In this document: positions 1 to 12,355 of the stretch, piece by piece
Layout: every line of letters begins with the position of its first letter
Numbering within the stretch: the first letter of the stretch is position 1
DNA from: Watersipora subatra
Lineage: Eukaryota > Bryozoa > Gymnolaemata > Cheilostomatida > Watersiporidae
Assembly: GCF_963576615.1 (NCBI RefSeq)
Contig: NC_088716.1
Location: forward strand, 59,846,228 to 59,910,227
Reading direction: 5' to 3'
DNA length: 64,000 nt
Notes under the pieces: model-generated
The model's database searches: none
Seen by the model: the letters and a program-made list of their open reading frames with translations, nothing else
Told to the model about the DNA's origin: nothing
Translations under genes and position numbers: made by a program

Positions 1-613
1 CTGCTCTCTGTGATAGCGATGAATAATACAGTGATGCGCGTAAATATTTGGCTTTTCCTATGGATATACTATATATACTGTATCCTAGTATACTGAATGG
101 AAGCTTAGGATAAAGTTAATTTGGGTTTCCATATTATTAACCTATAAATATACATGCATTTACATAAACATATTTAAATATAGGCTATATACAAATACAT
201 ATATATATATAGTACATACTATTATTGTTAGAAAAGATATTTTAATAAAGAATAATAAAGAGAGAGCACTCAGTACACTATGGTACACAATTAATTTAAT
301 TATAATATAGAATATAAAAAGAACTTAGCAAAAAATTACAAATTTGTTTCATATCAGATTGAGTGTAGATCTATATCTGCTTAAAACAATTGTTGTGATT
401 AGCCAATAGCTAAGTACTATTTATATTTTATAACATACTATATACTATAATGTATTGATCATCACTTGAGTGACAATAATAAAAGCATACATAACTTTCA
501 TAGATTCATAGATTTATAGATCCATAGATACATAGTTCATAGATTTCATTACTAGCATATCTAGAATACAGGAAGTACTTTCACTGTTCTACTCATTTAA
601 ACCGCCGACTTAC

Positions 614-3600
614 TGGAAAGAATCCGAGGATGATTGGGTTTAAAAGTGTTCCCACAGAATAATATACTCCAGCATTCAATCCTAAAAGAGAGTTATCTAC
701 TCTTACTGCATAGAAGTTATGCCTTTGATATTCATTAGTTACTTTGCAAGTATTCAGAACATCAGAATAGAGCTCATGTTAAATACATCAAAGCAGCACT
801 TGGTAAAAACATTTTGTTATCAGTGGAGATATAAAAATATTTTTGTGAAGTCATGTAATATAATATCATATTATAAACATAGTTGGTACTGATTGGGTTG
901 AAAGGCAAACAGATTGTAGTCCATACAGGCAAGTTACATCACTGGACTACTACTCATTGGCTGGTAGAGTCCATTTTTATAGACATTGATTACAGAATAG
1001 CTAAAACAAACACAAACAGTTGATGCAAATTTTGATATCAACCATATTTTACATAAGATAGTCTTGTTGGTATTCGGATACAATCTTGTCAGCTGATGAC
1101 TTAAATCTTTGCCACTTTACTGTATGATTTACCAATGTATGACCGGCAATGTTCTTCGAAAAGCCATGGTTAAAGTTGAACTCTATCTAGTCCAGCTCAA
1201 GCCAATAAACCCCTTGCTTACCATAGGTTAGAACCAGAAGACAAAATGGGAAGTTCTTGGATAGTTGCCTCAAAGAAGAAAGGTAGTTTACTTGAGAGGA
1301 GTTGGTCACAATCTTATACTGAGCTCTGCTCGGAGGCAAGCTTGGATAACTCCGAAAAACTGTAACCAATCGTACCTAAGAATTGATCATGTTAGAAGTC
1401 TCATGAAGACATTTAGTCTCTTAAGTCTAGCAAGTCAAACAGGGAGTTATAGAAAGTGTGAGACAATAATTTTAACAACACTACAATATTATACAGTAAT
1501 AACTTTCTGATGTTTTAATGTACATCAAAATCAATCATATACCTATTTGCACAAATTAATTAATTGCACAGTTTTTATATTACCGGTACAGCTAAAATGG
1601 AAGATTTTGAAAGTGTTGTCCTTTTAAATATTTCTATAATTATCAAAATATTAAATTATACATTTAAAGAAAGTTGAAAAAACAAAAATTAAACCCTTTG
1701 CTGACTTTCAAGCTACTGCAAAAGAAATAGATTATAGTTCTTAGTGTTTGATCAACTGCACCTTATTACGGTTTACCGCACATTATTATGGCAGCCGCAC
1801 TTTTTTACGGTCGATTGCACCTTATTACAGTCGACCACACCTTATTACGGTAGAACATACCTTATTACGGTTGACCACACCTTATTACGGTCGTCCGCAC
1901 CTTATTACGGCGGCCGCACCTTATTACGGTCAATCGCACCTTATTACGGTCGACCACACCTTATTACGGTACATCATACCTTATTACGGTTGCCCACACC
2001 TTATTACGGTCGTCCGCACTTTATTACGGTCGACCACACCTTATTACCAAAATTACTGCTAGTGAGCAAGTGCCTTGAACGGCTATAAATGTTTCATTAA
2101 TACATTACACTTGATGAAAGTAAAGTTGTCTTCCCATGGCAATTTTTGTGAGAAAAATACATCGACTGGCAGATTTCAGACATTCCTCAATTAGGCCCAA
2201 AACATAAAAATGCAAAAAATATTTGCATATGATGCTTATCTAAAATCCTAGGCAGGTGTAACAGCTATAGATTGATGCAGTTCTCGCAGCATGCGAAATA
2301 GCTCACCTAGGACAACAAGGATGAAGAGCAGGGTTGTGTATCCAGCCCCGCCATAAAAGAGGTAGCTCAAGCTTTTCCCTGTTAGACTGAGGTCTTCATG
2401 CAGCTCTACTATGTAGGGTGAGAGCACAAATCCAACAGCAGCTCCGAGCTAAACAACAATCAATAATTGTGAACATGAGCAGCTCTTCAAACTGTCACCA
2501 AGTGTACATAGTACTCTTTATGCTGTTAGCAGCACACAATGACACTATACTCTCGGCAGCAGTTGGATCAGTTATCAGAAATCCATTATATGTAATGCAC
2601 CCATATGCAATACTATCAGTACATCATGCAATAATACTAATGCCCCATTACATTGGGGTTATGCCTAAAAAGTAATTGATACCGCGACATTTTTTATGCC
2701 GTGATGCCAAGAGACCTTTTTCATTTGAAACGATTAGCCTTGCACTCCCTCCATTCCTACATAAGCTTTACCTGGTTTCCAAATACTCCAAGAGAAGTGG
2801 CTGTAGATACTTCATCCGGTCCAAACCAAACAGCCGCAAGCCGAGGAGGAGTGCCTAATATAAACACTTGGGCTATGGCACAAATAGTCTGAGCCACTAA
2901 TAGCAGCAGGAATCGGTTGGGAGAGACTGCGGCGCACTTGAGCCACGCGCCTAAAATCAAAAATCAACAGATAGACAAGCAAGATATTTATGCTATTCTG
3001 CCACATTTTTATGACAGCATGCTGCACTCCTCTATCAACAAAAAGCTAAATCCATGAGGAGCTACATTTGTTTCTCATGATCAACAAATGAATTAATTTC
3101 ATGCACTGAGTTGTATCCAATGAGGTTAGCGCTACTATATTACACTCTCAAAACATCAAGATTGGTCAAAGAAGTGATTATTGTCGCAGTTTTCAGAGAA
3201 TTGGTTATTTGATATACAGCGTGTAGTTGTATGTTGCAGTTTTTCACATGTAATGTTCAGGATGTAACTACAGCCGGTACCAAAATTTACAAATGTGTAG
3301 TCATACTAATTTATATAAAAACACTAGCCAAATGTCCGGCGTTGCATGGGTATTAAAAACAGCTTATAAACAGTGGCAGGTCATGTAATTGCCAGCCGCT
3401 TGCCATTAGCCTGGCGCATTGCCAATGACTAATTTGAGCAAGCTAGTATTGCTAAACTTACTAATGAGAGCCGCGAGAGCAAGCTTTAGTGACATTGCGT
3501 AATGCCGAGTGCTATTCGTATTTTAACCAAAAATATGATTTATTTTGCCTAATGAATCTATTGCATCTCGTGTAGCTTATTTGGTTAGGTTATTGCCTGG

Positions 3601-6600
3601 TGAATGGAAGGTCCGGAGATCAAATCCAGCACGACGGGGATCTTTCATTTTTAGATTTTAATAGCTATAGCTGGACAGACCAAACGACGGGCCTTAAGAT
3701 TTAAATACATGTATTTAAATCTCTAAATCTCGAATCTGTTTAAAGTCGATTACACTTATGTATGTATACATAAGTGTAATCGGCTGAACACAAAGTATAG
3801 TAGACTGAAGCTTTAGATTGATATTTATTCGACCTCTATCTGAATCTATTATATAGGTAGATGGATAGTGAATAGGTAGATAGAAAGGACTAAAAACGGC
3901 AGTTTTAATAGCAATATGAACAAACATATCTTTTAAAACAACTTAATTATTAAATATCATATCACAATAGAAGTATATCACTTCTGAAGTTTGCTTCTTA
4001 AAGCTTTGATTTGAGACATATTTTGAAACAGATTTCAAGTACAAATTCAGAAGCTTGAGTGAATATTTAGACGTAGTCTTCTCTCCCTAAGGAAGCATGT
4101 ATGCAGCCACCCTAATTGTTGTTAGTAGTGCAGGTTGGGTAAGTCCTCAGGAATATTCAATAGACTGCCTTCAATGTCTTTAAATAAAGTCAATATCTAT
4201 CTATTCCACATTAGTATTAAATATTTCAACCAGTTGCGCATAGCCTTTGTTCCATATTACGACTCTTTTTGGTTGGGTAGGATGCTCTAGGACTCTATGT
4301 AGGTCTACTCAAGAACAGCTTGAAAACCTAAAGCAACTTTTTATTCAAATATCAAACTGGGAAAAAAACAAATGAAGTATGAACTTCTCCAATTGAGAAA
4401 CTTAAAATTAACAGTGCCAATTCTACCAAAATAGCTGTAACTGTCTGATTAAAACAAAGTGTACACTTGTAGGTTCCTCTTGCTACAATATTCTTGTTTG
4501 AATATTTATGTTTAAAAATTCAAACTACAAGGCTGGAAAGTAAAGATGCTAGGTCTACCTAAGGTCAACTTAACATGAATGAGCTTTTAACATTTAATAA
4601 TTGTTAGAGAAATTTAAACTGAGTAAAAGCTGCGCTGGGCAATGCTACTAACATTGTAAGGCTTTATCTAGAGGCAGATTATAGACTATAGTTTGTGTAC
4701 TATTCTTCCTTGGAGTCTGAGAGCAAGAGGAATAAATACAGAGCAGACAACTTCACTACAGAAAAGCTAATAGTGCATTTATTTATGAGCCTCCATAGTA
4801 CATGAAAGAATAAAAAGGGAAATTTGTTAAAGTGCAACCAAAGATACATTTGTCAGTTAAAAGGGTGGAAAGTAGTTCTACTGATTTAACAGATTAATGG
4901 TCTATCGATATTGTAAGGTTATAAGATTAATGGTCTATCGATATTGTAAGGTTATAAGATTAATGGTCTATCGATATTGTAAAATTATAAGATTAATGGT
5001 CTATCGATATTGTAAGGTTATATTAATACATCAACGGCGATGTTATTTGGACTATAGTAGCACTGGTAATACTGAATATAAAAAACATCGCCACAAGTGG
5101 TTTGAGAGCCCAGGGCTGATACTCTGAAAGAACCACCCACCTGGATAGGCCCAGACTTGGATATTGTACCCCCAATCACCTGGTTGGTCAATTTGAATTT
5201 GGATATTGTACCCCCAATCACCTGGTTGGTCAATTTGAAATACACCCCCTAAACACGGGGAGTTCTCTAGAGGGCGGCCAGGTTTCACGCCCCACTAAAC
5301 ATCCAATATGATTCATGCATTAATATAGCAGAAAAAAGCTACAAACAAAATTCCCAATTTATTTAAATATGTTTTTATTTCGGATTTTTCGTTTGTTTAG
5401 TATTGCAAGAACGATCGTTTTTTCTTCTTCTTCTGCAAACGGCTTATTTTTTATTGCTAACAGAGACCAATATATGGTAGTTTACTATTGGTAAGAAAAT
5501 TAAAAAAAAAGGCAATTAGCTAACCATAAATCAATTTATAAAAACCGTTCGTCTGGTGACATAATAGTCGCTCTGCCCACTAGCATCAGTATCGCAAAAC
5601 AACAAAATGTTGCTATGCCTGCAAAACATTTTCATTTACAAAGGAAAACATAATGAATATCAATGAAAGAAATATCATATTATTCATTCTGAGTATATTG
5701 AGTATTGAGTATATTATTCTGAACCCTTTTACTTGCTTGGCTGTGGAAACCCCCCTAAATTAGCAGATTCACTGACAGTGCCCCATGATCTAAAAACCCC
5801 CCCCCTAAAACGTGATTTTGGGCCGAACCTAATGGGCCTTTTAGGGGGGAGTATCAGCCCTGGGTTTGAGAGTCATTGATATTTGATTGTTTCATTATTT
5901 TTTTGTATTTGTGAGGAGCTGTTAATTTATTGATAGCTTTGATTGATCTTGTTATCAACACATATACATACTATGCTTATATATATACAAAAGTCAAGTT
6001 TTACAGCAGGTAATGCTCGCATAGCAAGTCATTTTAAATGTATTGCTAAAAAGAGTTGACATCAACAGCTAAATTATATACAAGTGTTATGATCAATGAT
6101 ATATATAAATTTTGATAGCAGCAAATACAGTTTTCACAACAAAGTCGCATTCAAAAAAGATTTTTAATGACAAACATCAAATGTATCCTTAATTACCGAT
6201 GGACTTGCATAGAATTTTTACAGATGTTATCATAAAGTATTCGTATTTTTTATCATTTGCGGTTGCTTTTGATGTTTGAGGTGATCTGACTGCGAGTTTG
6301 TTTCAAAATTAAAATCTTGATCAACCGAAAGTCCGATTATGACGTGTATATTTGCAAAGCGACCAACAGAATAGAGACGCTTTATACTGCAGCATGATTG
6401 CAATAGTCGATATCAACTATTGCAACGATAACAGCTAGTGACATCATTTCGCACATATTTTTCTTTTGAGCATTTTAACCGCGATCAAGTTTTTTTTATT
6501 TTAATTTTGAAACATCCTGACAGTCAGATCATCTCAAACATCAAAATCAATTGTCGATGACGAAACACTATGATACTTTTTGATAAAATTTACTAAAATT

Positions 6601-9590
6601 TTGAGCATGCTCATCTTTAAATCAATTTTTCATCAACCACCAAGTACAATATGACCCAGATATATGACCCAGATAATGTACATGTATTAGCAAAGCAGGT
6701 TTTATTGGGTTTTCCTGTAACAAGCTCAGTTCTTACCCAGGCAGTTGAGAAAAGAGCCAAGAATGGCAGTGAGACGGAGGCCTTTTTGATCTAGTAGCCA
6801 CGATTGTGGCAGGATGAGTGGAATGTATGCCAGCATATATACCATAGAGAGCCAGTCGACAGCTAAACTCTGTCAAAATCATACAGGCTATGAGAGTCAC
6901 TTGATCATTACTGAAGTGCAACTATTAAACACAGCAGGGAGGAGATTTCATTAGTTCGAACAGCATTCCATATGTAGGTGAGCCTGATCTTACTTACCTA
7001 CATATGCAATGTTACGATACTGAATTTTGCTATATATTAACACAGAGCATTTAGTAGTATTTAACTTGTGAACTTTAACCAGTCAACTTTAATCTATGAA
7101 CTTCTTGAAAAAATAACTAGCCAGCGAGAAAGAATCTGACATAAAACTCATCCAGCAAGCACTAACAATACTGCGGCCTAGCGCGGTCTACAACACTTGA
7201 CCGGTGAAGGGAAGGCTTGGGTTCAATTCCTAGAAGGGCCGCAGATGGTGACAGAAATGGTATTGAACCTTAAAGTGCTCTTTGCAGCAGGTGATTATTC
7301 AGTTGTCAAGGTTCCCTTGCCATTAAGGCTTTATAAGTCAGGCTAGGAAGGCCTCTAGTTATAGTAATTGAAGCAAACATACTCAGTCTCCGAGTGATTG
7401 AACACACAAATACAATGCAGCGGTAGACAACAGAAGTTTTGCCGATCATTGTGCTTATTTAGCTGTCTCTAAAGATGAAGAAAACAAGCTTCGGAGTTAT
7501 ACCTCTCGACAACAACGCTTCCTTCTTGGTCCACTGTACTACAAATAATTTGCTGGCGGTATTTCTGCAAAGAATCTGCTACTCATTTAATTGTTTGACT
7601 GTTCTGAGACAAGAAGAAATATTTTTCTATTTTCACACATACATGTATAAATAAAACTGAGTGTTACATAGTGTGATACAAGAGTTTCTGTTAACAAACT
7701 TGCCTTTTGTTGATCGTCTGCTCCTGGCAGACTCTCGTTGTAATAGGTTTTGATGACATCGAATATAATATTAAGATGAATCCACTGGTAAGCACTTGTC
7801 ATGGAGTAGAGGGTAAACAGTACTAGTAATATCCACCTCCTTCTGTATACCTGTTGCGAGTTAGCAATGTACAGTATCGCTTACAAATCCACCCTATTAG
7901 ACCCAGTTAGTGTAAACTAAATTTTCAAAACTATCATTACTCTGAGATTTTCAAAGTAATATCAAACCTGGTGCTGTTTTACTATTGCTAATACGCATGG
8001 CAAGCTCAGCATTCCTTTTTTTAAGTTTAATGAATCTTTGATTTTAAATAAACTGAACTTAATTAAGTGAGCTAAAAGTGTAAACACAAAATTTGCAAAA
8101 ATAGAGAGTTGTCTGCTTACATTTACCGATGCCAAAATGGAGGGATTCTAGTTACCTAAACTACACGTAAGCCCAGGGCTGATACTCCCCCCTAAAAGAC
8201 CCATTAGGTTCGGCCCAAAATCACGTTTTAGGGGGGGTTTTCAGACCATAGGGCACTGTCAGTGAATTTGCTCATTTAGGGGGAGTTTCTACAGCCAAGC
8301 CAGTAAGGGCCCATGCTCATTAAGGTTTTATTCAGCCAAAGTAATACCAAGAAGTTGCACCGAAATTCCAGTCTTCATTTTAATGCAGATTGCATTAAAA
8401 TCTGCATGCTTGCTGACGGGAACGTAAGGGAAAAGAGAGAGTCGGCATTGCATCATCTTAGCAACCCTTTAGCAATATACTCAGAATGAATCATATGATA
8501 TTTCTTTCATTGATATTCATTATGTTTTCCTTTGTAAATGAAAATGATGATCTGATGGTTGATGTTTGTAATCAGTTTTATTAACCCTTTTGCAAGCATA
8601 GCCACAATTTGTCGTTTTGGGATACTAACGCTAGTGGGCAGACTATTATGTCGCCACACCAACGGTTTTTATAAATTGATTTATGGTTAGCTAATTGCTT
8701 TTTTTAGTTTAATTTTTTTCCAATAGTAAACTACAACATATTGGTCTATTAGCAACAAAAAATAAGCCGTTTGCAGAAAAAAAAGATCATTTTTGCAATA
8801 TTAAACAAACGAAAAATCCAAAATAAAAACGTATTTAAATAAAATAGGTTATTTTGTTTGTAGTTTTTTCTGCTTTATTAATGCATGAACCATAATGGAT
8901 GTTTAGCGGGGCGTGGAACCTGGGCGCCCTCTAGGGAACTCCTAGTGTTTAGGGGGTGTATTTCCAATTGACCAACCAGGTGATTGGGGGTACAATATCC
9001 AAGTCTGGGCCTATCCAGGTGGGTGTTTCTTTCAGAGTATCAGCCCTGGGCACGTAAGTATCAATGTTGGCCAACATGAGCATAAAGTTTTAATGCTTCC
9101 TACACATTTCTACATGTAGGAATTACTGCAAAGAATAACGAGTAGCAAGATTACTGACAAACATTGACTTAGTTGAGTAGTATTTAGTCTCCACAGATAA
9201 ATAGACCTGCACCTGAGCTGACTTTTGTTATTGACTATAAGATGGCAAGGTCATTAATAAATGTCATCAACTTTCATAAACATTCTAATTAAGATACGTT
9301 TTGAGATGCATAATCAATGCTGGGGCTACTTATCATAATTGCCAGGAGTATTTCCTCTGGCAGCATACAGCATTGACAGATATTTTTAATATGCTCCGCT
9401 GACTTAGTTCTGATGACTTACTTTGGTGCCTTGGGCTAATGACTCACTTTGATGACTTACTCAGATGATTTACTTCTATGAATTATATCTGAAGCTGATG
9501 ACTTACTCTGATTGAAGCGGGTGCCTGGGGATTATCCAAGCCGGCAGCTGACGATAACTTCTCTTCTAAGCTGCTTTCTTCATCATCCAT
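614..9590 (-). CDS. FLVCR: FLVCR-family major facilitator transporter (3' end outside window)
   Basis: Multi-pass transporter of the FLVCR1/2 family (major facilitator superfamily; family members move haem or choline across membranes). Eight exons are visible in transcript order: 9590-9507, 7850-7704, 7564-7503, 6867-6737, 2950-2772, 2448-2307, 1359-1222 and 681-614. All phases join, giving the first 317 residues. Diagnostic stretches are [15 protein letters not shown] (TM1), [18 protein letters not shown] (TM2), [67 protein letters not shown] and [19 protein letters not shown]. The start is the first ATG of exon 1, which encodes a short acidic 28-residue N terminus. The second intron uses a GC donor at 7703. 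Exon 3 (7564-7503) is the weakest call: it lengthens the TM1-TM2 loop by about 30 residues over the vertebrate proteins. The remaining C-terminal half should lie left of position 1. FLVCR1 and FLVCR2 cannot be told apart here. Confidence 0.93.
1750..2052. repeat. 21-bp minisatellite, about 14 copies
   Basis: Unit built on CACCTTATTACGGTCGACC. The length is a multiple of three, so it keeps several frames open without coding. FLVCR intron 6. Confidence 0.9.
3330..3690 (+). mobile_element. SINE-like repeat, copy A
   Basis: Starts ACTAGC...CCGGCGTTGC and GGGTATTAAAAACAGC, runs through a tRNA-like internal promoter (B-box-like GGTCCGGAGATC near 3612) and ends with TAGCTATAGCTGGACAGACC. Same family as copies at 36.8, 40.5 and 56.2 kb. 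FLVCR intron 4. Confidence 0.7.
3747..3782. repeat. Hairpin, 16-bp arms
   Basis: CGATTACACTTATGTA and its exact inverse with a 4-base centre, preceded by a 22-bp palindrome around ATTTAAATACATGTATTT at about 3700-3721. Next to SINE copy A. Confidence 0.9.
4890..5025. repeat. ~33-bp tandem repeat, about 4 copies
   Basis: Unit contains TTAATGGTCTATCGATATTG. FLVCR intron 4, just left of the hAT-like copy 1. Confidence 0.85.
5109..5864 (+). mobile_element. hAT-like non-autonomous DNA transposon, copy 1 (756 bp)
   Basis: Begins CCCAGGGCTGATACTC and ends with its exact reverse complement. It is flanked on both sides by the 8-bp target duplication TTTGAGAG (5101-5108 and 5865-5872). Contains a direct duplication of a ~39-bp segment at 5158-5236. 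No transposase ORF. An 8-bp duplication and short TIR starting near CAGGG point to the hAT superfamily; this is inference. Lies in FLVCR intron 4. Confidence 0.9.
5925..6085 (+). repeat. Dispersed repeat, copy 1
   Basis: Shares two blocks with 11128-11480: ATAGCTTTGATT-type text and, later, ACAGCAGGTAATGCT followed by TTGAC-TCAAC-GGCTAAAT text. The blocks are close here and about 250 bp apart in the other copy. Confidence 0.55.
6205..6612. mobile_element. Palindromic MITE-like element
   Basis: Two arms of about 120 bp (roughly 6205-6330 and 6475-6612) are imperfect inverted copies; each contains a GATCATCTCAAACATC-type core and a run related to TATGATAAC. No ORF. Target duplication not resolved. 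FLVCR intron 4. Confidence 0.6.
7171..7380 (+). mobile_element. tRNA-derived SINE head, different family
   Basis: Contains CTGCGGCCTAGCGCGGTCTA and GGGTTCAATTCCTAG (A- and B-box positions) and closes with GGGCCGC, so the head could pair CGGCC with GGCCG like a tRNA acceptor stem. A non-tRNA body follows. In FLVCR intron 3. It carries a spliced-looking, non-functional tRNA shape, so I call it a SINE rather than a tRNA gene. Confidence 0.5.
8172..9050 (-). mobile_element. hAT-like non-autonomous DNA transposon, copy 2 (879 bp), inverted
   Basis: Same element in opposite orientation to the copy at 5109-5864, with the same 16-bp terminal inverted repeats and its own 8-bp target duplication CACGTAAG (8164-8171 and 9051-9058). 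About 120 bp longer than copy 1. Lies in FLVCR intron 1. Confidence 0.9.
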
Positions 9591-11127
9591 TTTGTTAGCT
9601 GTTGAATTACGCACATGTAGAGTTACGCAATGCTTATACATGTAGTTAGTTAGCTAATCATCCCATTAGCACTTACTACAGGTCCATGTTCTTTATATTT
9701 AGCATTGCAATCGCTATTCCTTCCCACACAACAGCATTGTAACTGTATAAACTCATGAAAATGCTCTCATGGGCATGCAAGTATATGTATGAGGAGACAT
9801 TATACCTTTAAGATACTGTCAAGGTTATCTACCTTGCAGCAGGCATTCGTAGACCATAATCATATGTTGTAGTTACACAACTTTTTATACAAGAGAAGGT
9901 AATGATTCTATCTATGATTTGGCTTTATGCAGAAAAAGGCACCTCTAACTGGCACATCTACATGCATACACTGCATAGATAATGAGTATGAATACAGCAT
10001 GTTGGTAATGTGAATGCCTATTGTTAAGTGTGTCTTGCTGTAAAAGAGTTATGGGACATCTAAGTTTCTCTGAATCAATTTATCTATCAAACTATTTGTT
10101 TATAGATCTATGCATTCATGTCTCTATGCATTTATCAACAATTGTCTCTACATTTATTTATCTATGCACCTACCCATATAATACATATAAACTAGTTGCA
10201 AAGGCGTGAATTAACAGGTCAGCTGCAGATATGACAAGCCCTTTATCGAATCAATACAGATAGTCAGCTTTATTTCTGACTATGCAGAGAACAGTTAAGA
10301 CCACAAAGTTAACAGATCTGTAAAAAATCAATGGTATTGTGTGACAAGGTTAATTATCAAGGGGCTCGGCATTGACTCGTCACATAAAAGGCGATTGGCC
10401 AGCAAACTAACTAGACAGAAGACTAACATAGCATAAAGGTTCAGAGATGGTGTCTGTTCTTACATAAATGCATTAAAACACGGTGAGAATATGTAGATGT
10501 CATTGTCTTTCCGATTTTGAAAAGACCATCTTAGGGTGCAAATTCATAGATAAAACATATAAATCTGCCAGTTACTCGTTACCATATCCTCACTTGTAAT
10601 GAATGTTTTAGGGAAATAGTTGTAACAATCATAGCTTTCCAGCATTCAAGTCTCAAGGAATCCTTTTTAAATGCACAGCTGCTTCTACTGAAACTGAAAA
10701 CTAATTGTAAAGTTAGATAAATAGATATGACTTTTATTTTTGCCTTTCAAGGTCGTTCAGATCAGACCATAAGACAAACAACTAAAGAACAGTAAAGTTA
10801 ACCATGTACTGAGAGATATCTAGTCTGTTGTGAACAGTGTAAAATACAGAGACAGTACAGCATACATGTGACTTACCATACGAGTAGTACTAGACGGAGT
10901 CAGCAGCTATTGACAGAACGCTGACCTTTCGTCCACTATACTCAACTTAGCCGTCAGATTGCATAGTACGTGTTCATTTCTATTCGCATAATGAACTCGG
11001 CCTAATCAATAATGGTTCCATTATATAATATCATTTCTATTTGCTATCACCTTTTGTTTCTGTGATTACTGTGAGAGCCTTTTGTTTACTTAACATATCG
11101 TGGCTTGACTAGGTAGCCTTTTTATTA

Positions 11128-11480
11128 ATAGCTTTGATTTATTTTGTTGCTAAAAATAGCGAACCAAATAAAAAGTATGTTCTTATCATACTCATGCTAC
11201 AGACAGTACTGTTTCGGCTATTGAAGTCTCATCAGGGCAGCTAAGAGTCGGCAAGGGAGATAACTCCCTTTGCCAATAGGAGCTGATTTCTTGCTATAAA
11301 ATGACTAATTTGCCTCTCAGTCTTTGAGAAGGTCGATGTGCAAAACAAGAGTGATAAAATCATAAAAAATGATGAGCTTTGCACTAAGGATTAGTGTTTA
11401 ACAGCAGGTAATGCTGACATAGCGAGTCACTTTGAATGCTGTCTTAGAATGAATTGACGTCAACGGCTAAATCAGTTTAA
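11128..11480 (+). repeat. Dispersed repeat, copy 2
   Basis: Longer copy of the repeat at 5925-6085. The extra middle part contains GGGAGATAACTCCC, a short palindrome. Confidence 0.55.
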
Positions 11481-12313
11481 TTTTATCTTAATGCACAAGA
11501 GTATGAAAAACATTGCATAAAATGAACAAAATTTTTTAGAAAAGGCCTACATGTACTGGTATTATCATTCTTAAAAAATAATACCTAAAAATGTATTGAT
11601 TTGATAAACAAAACTTTCCAATAAAAATATTTTCTCAACTGTCTTATAAGCCTTTGACCTCAGTCTTAATGCTTTGAATATACTCTACTTATGATTCTAT
11701 ATTATTATTATTATTATTATTATGTTGTGCTCTAATGTTAAGCAATGTCGACCATAAAATGAAATATGAAGACACAGTATCTGTGATCATATTTACAAAG
11801 TACTTTTTATATTATATTGTTAAGATAGCTCTGCTGACATGGTTTTTAATACCCATTATGTTAACTAAACTTACCCGCTGCTGTTAAAAACTTTTCACTC
11901 CTTATTGTTTTCAGAAGCGCAAGTTTTAATAATCAGCTTATGCTGGATGTTTATTTTACGTCAATTCAAGGTTTCAAGATCTTTTATGGTTTGTGTTCTC
12001 AATTATTACATGACAGTTACAGGTTGTCAACTCATTTCAACTCGTGTGATATAAATAAATTGCATACAACCTACAGCAACTAGTTTGAAATGTCATTGCT
12101 GGTTGCGATCTCCTACTTAATATTTATTCTCTAAGCAGAGAGAGGCGTTTTAAATGCTGCATTTCAAACCATTTATTTGATTTTATTAGCTAACTGTTGC
12201 CCTTTTTATTTCACGGTTCTTAGATGGCATAATTTAAAAATAATTTCTGTTCAGAATGAAATTATTGCCAATAAGATAATAAACATAATATTTACGACTT
12301 ATGATATAGGTAC

Positions 12314-12355
12314 AAGTGTAGCTATATCATAATTCATAATGATATAGCTACACTT
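12314..12355. repeat. Hairpin, 16-17-bp arms
   Basis: AAGTGTAGCTATATCA and its exact inverse, loop about 8-10 bases. Intergenic. Confidence 0.9.

Noticed and set aside
1744-2088. Two overlapping ~110-codon ORFs
   Set aside because: They translate the 21-bp minisatellite only.
7171-7245. Candidate tRNA gene
   Set aside because: Box-like motifs and a possible closing stem are present, but the cloverleaf is irregular and a SINE body follows.
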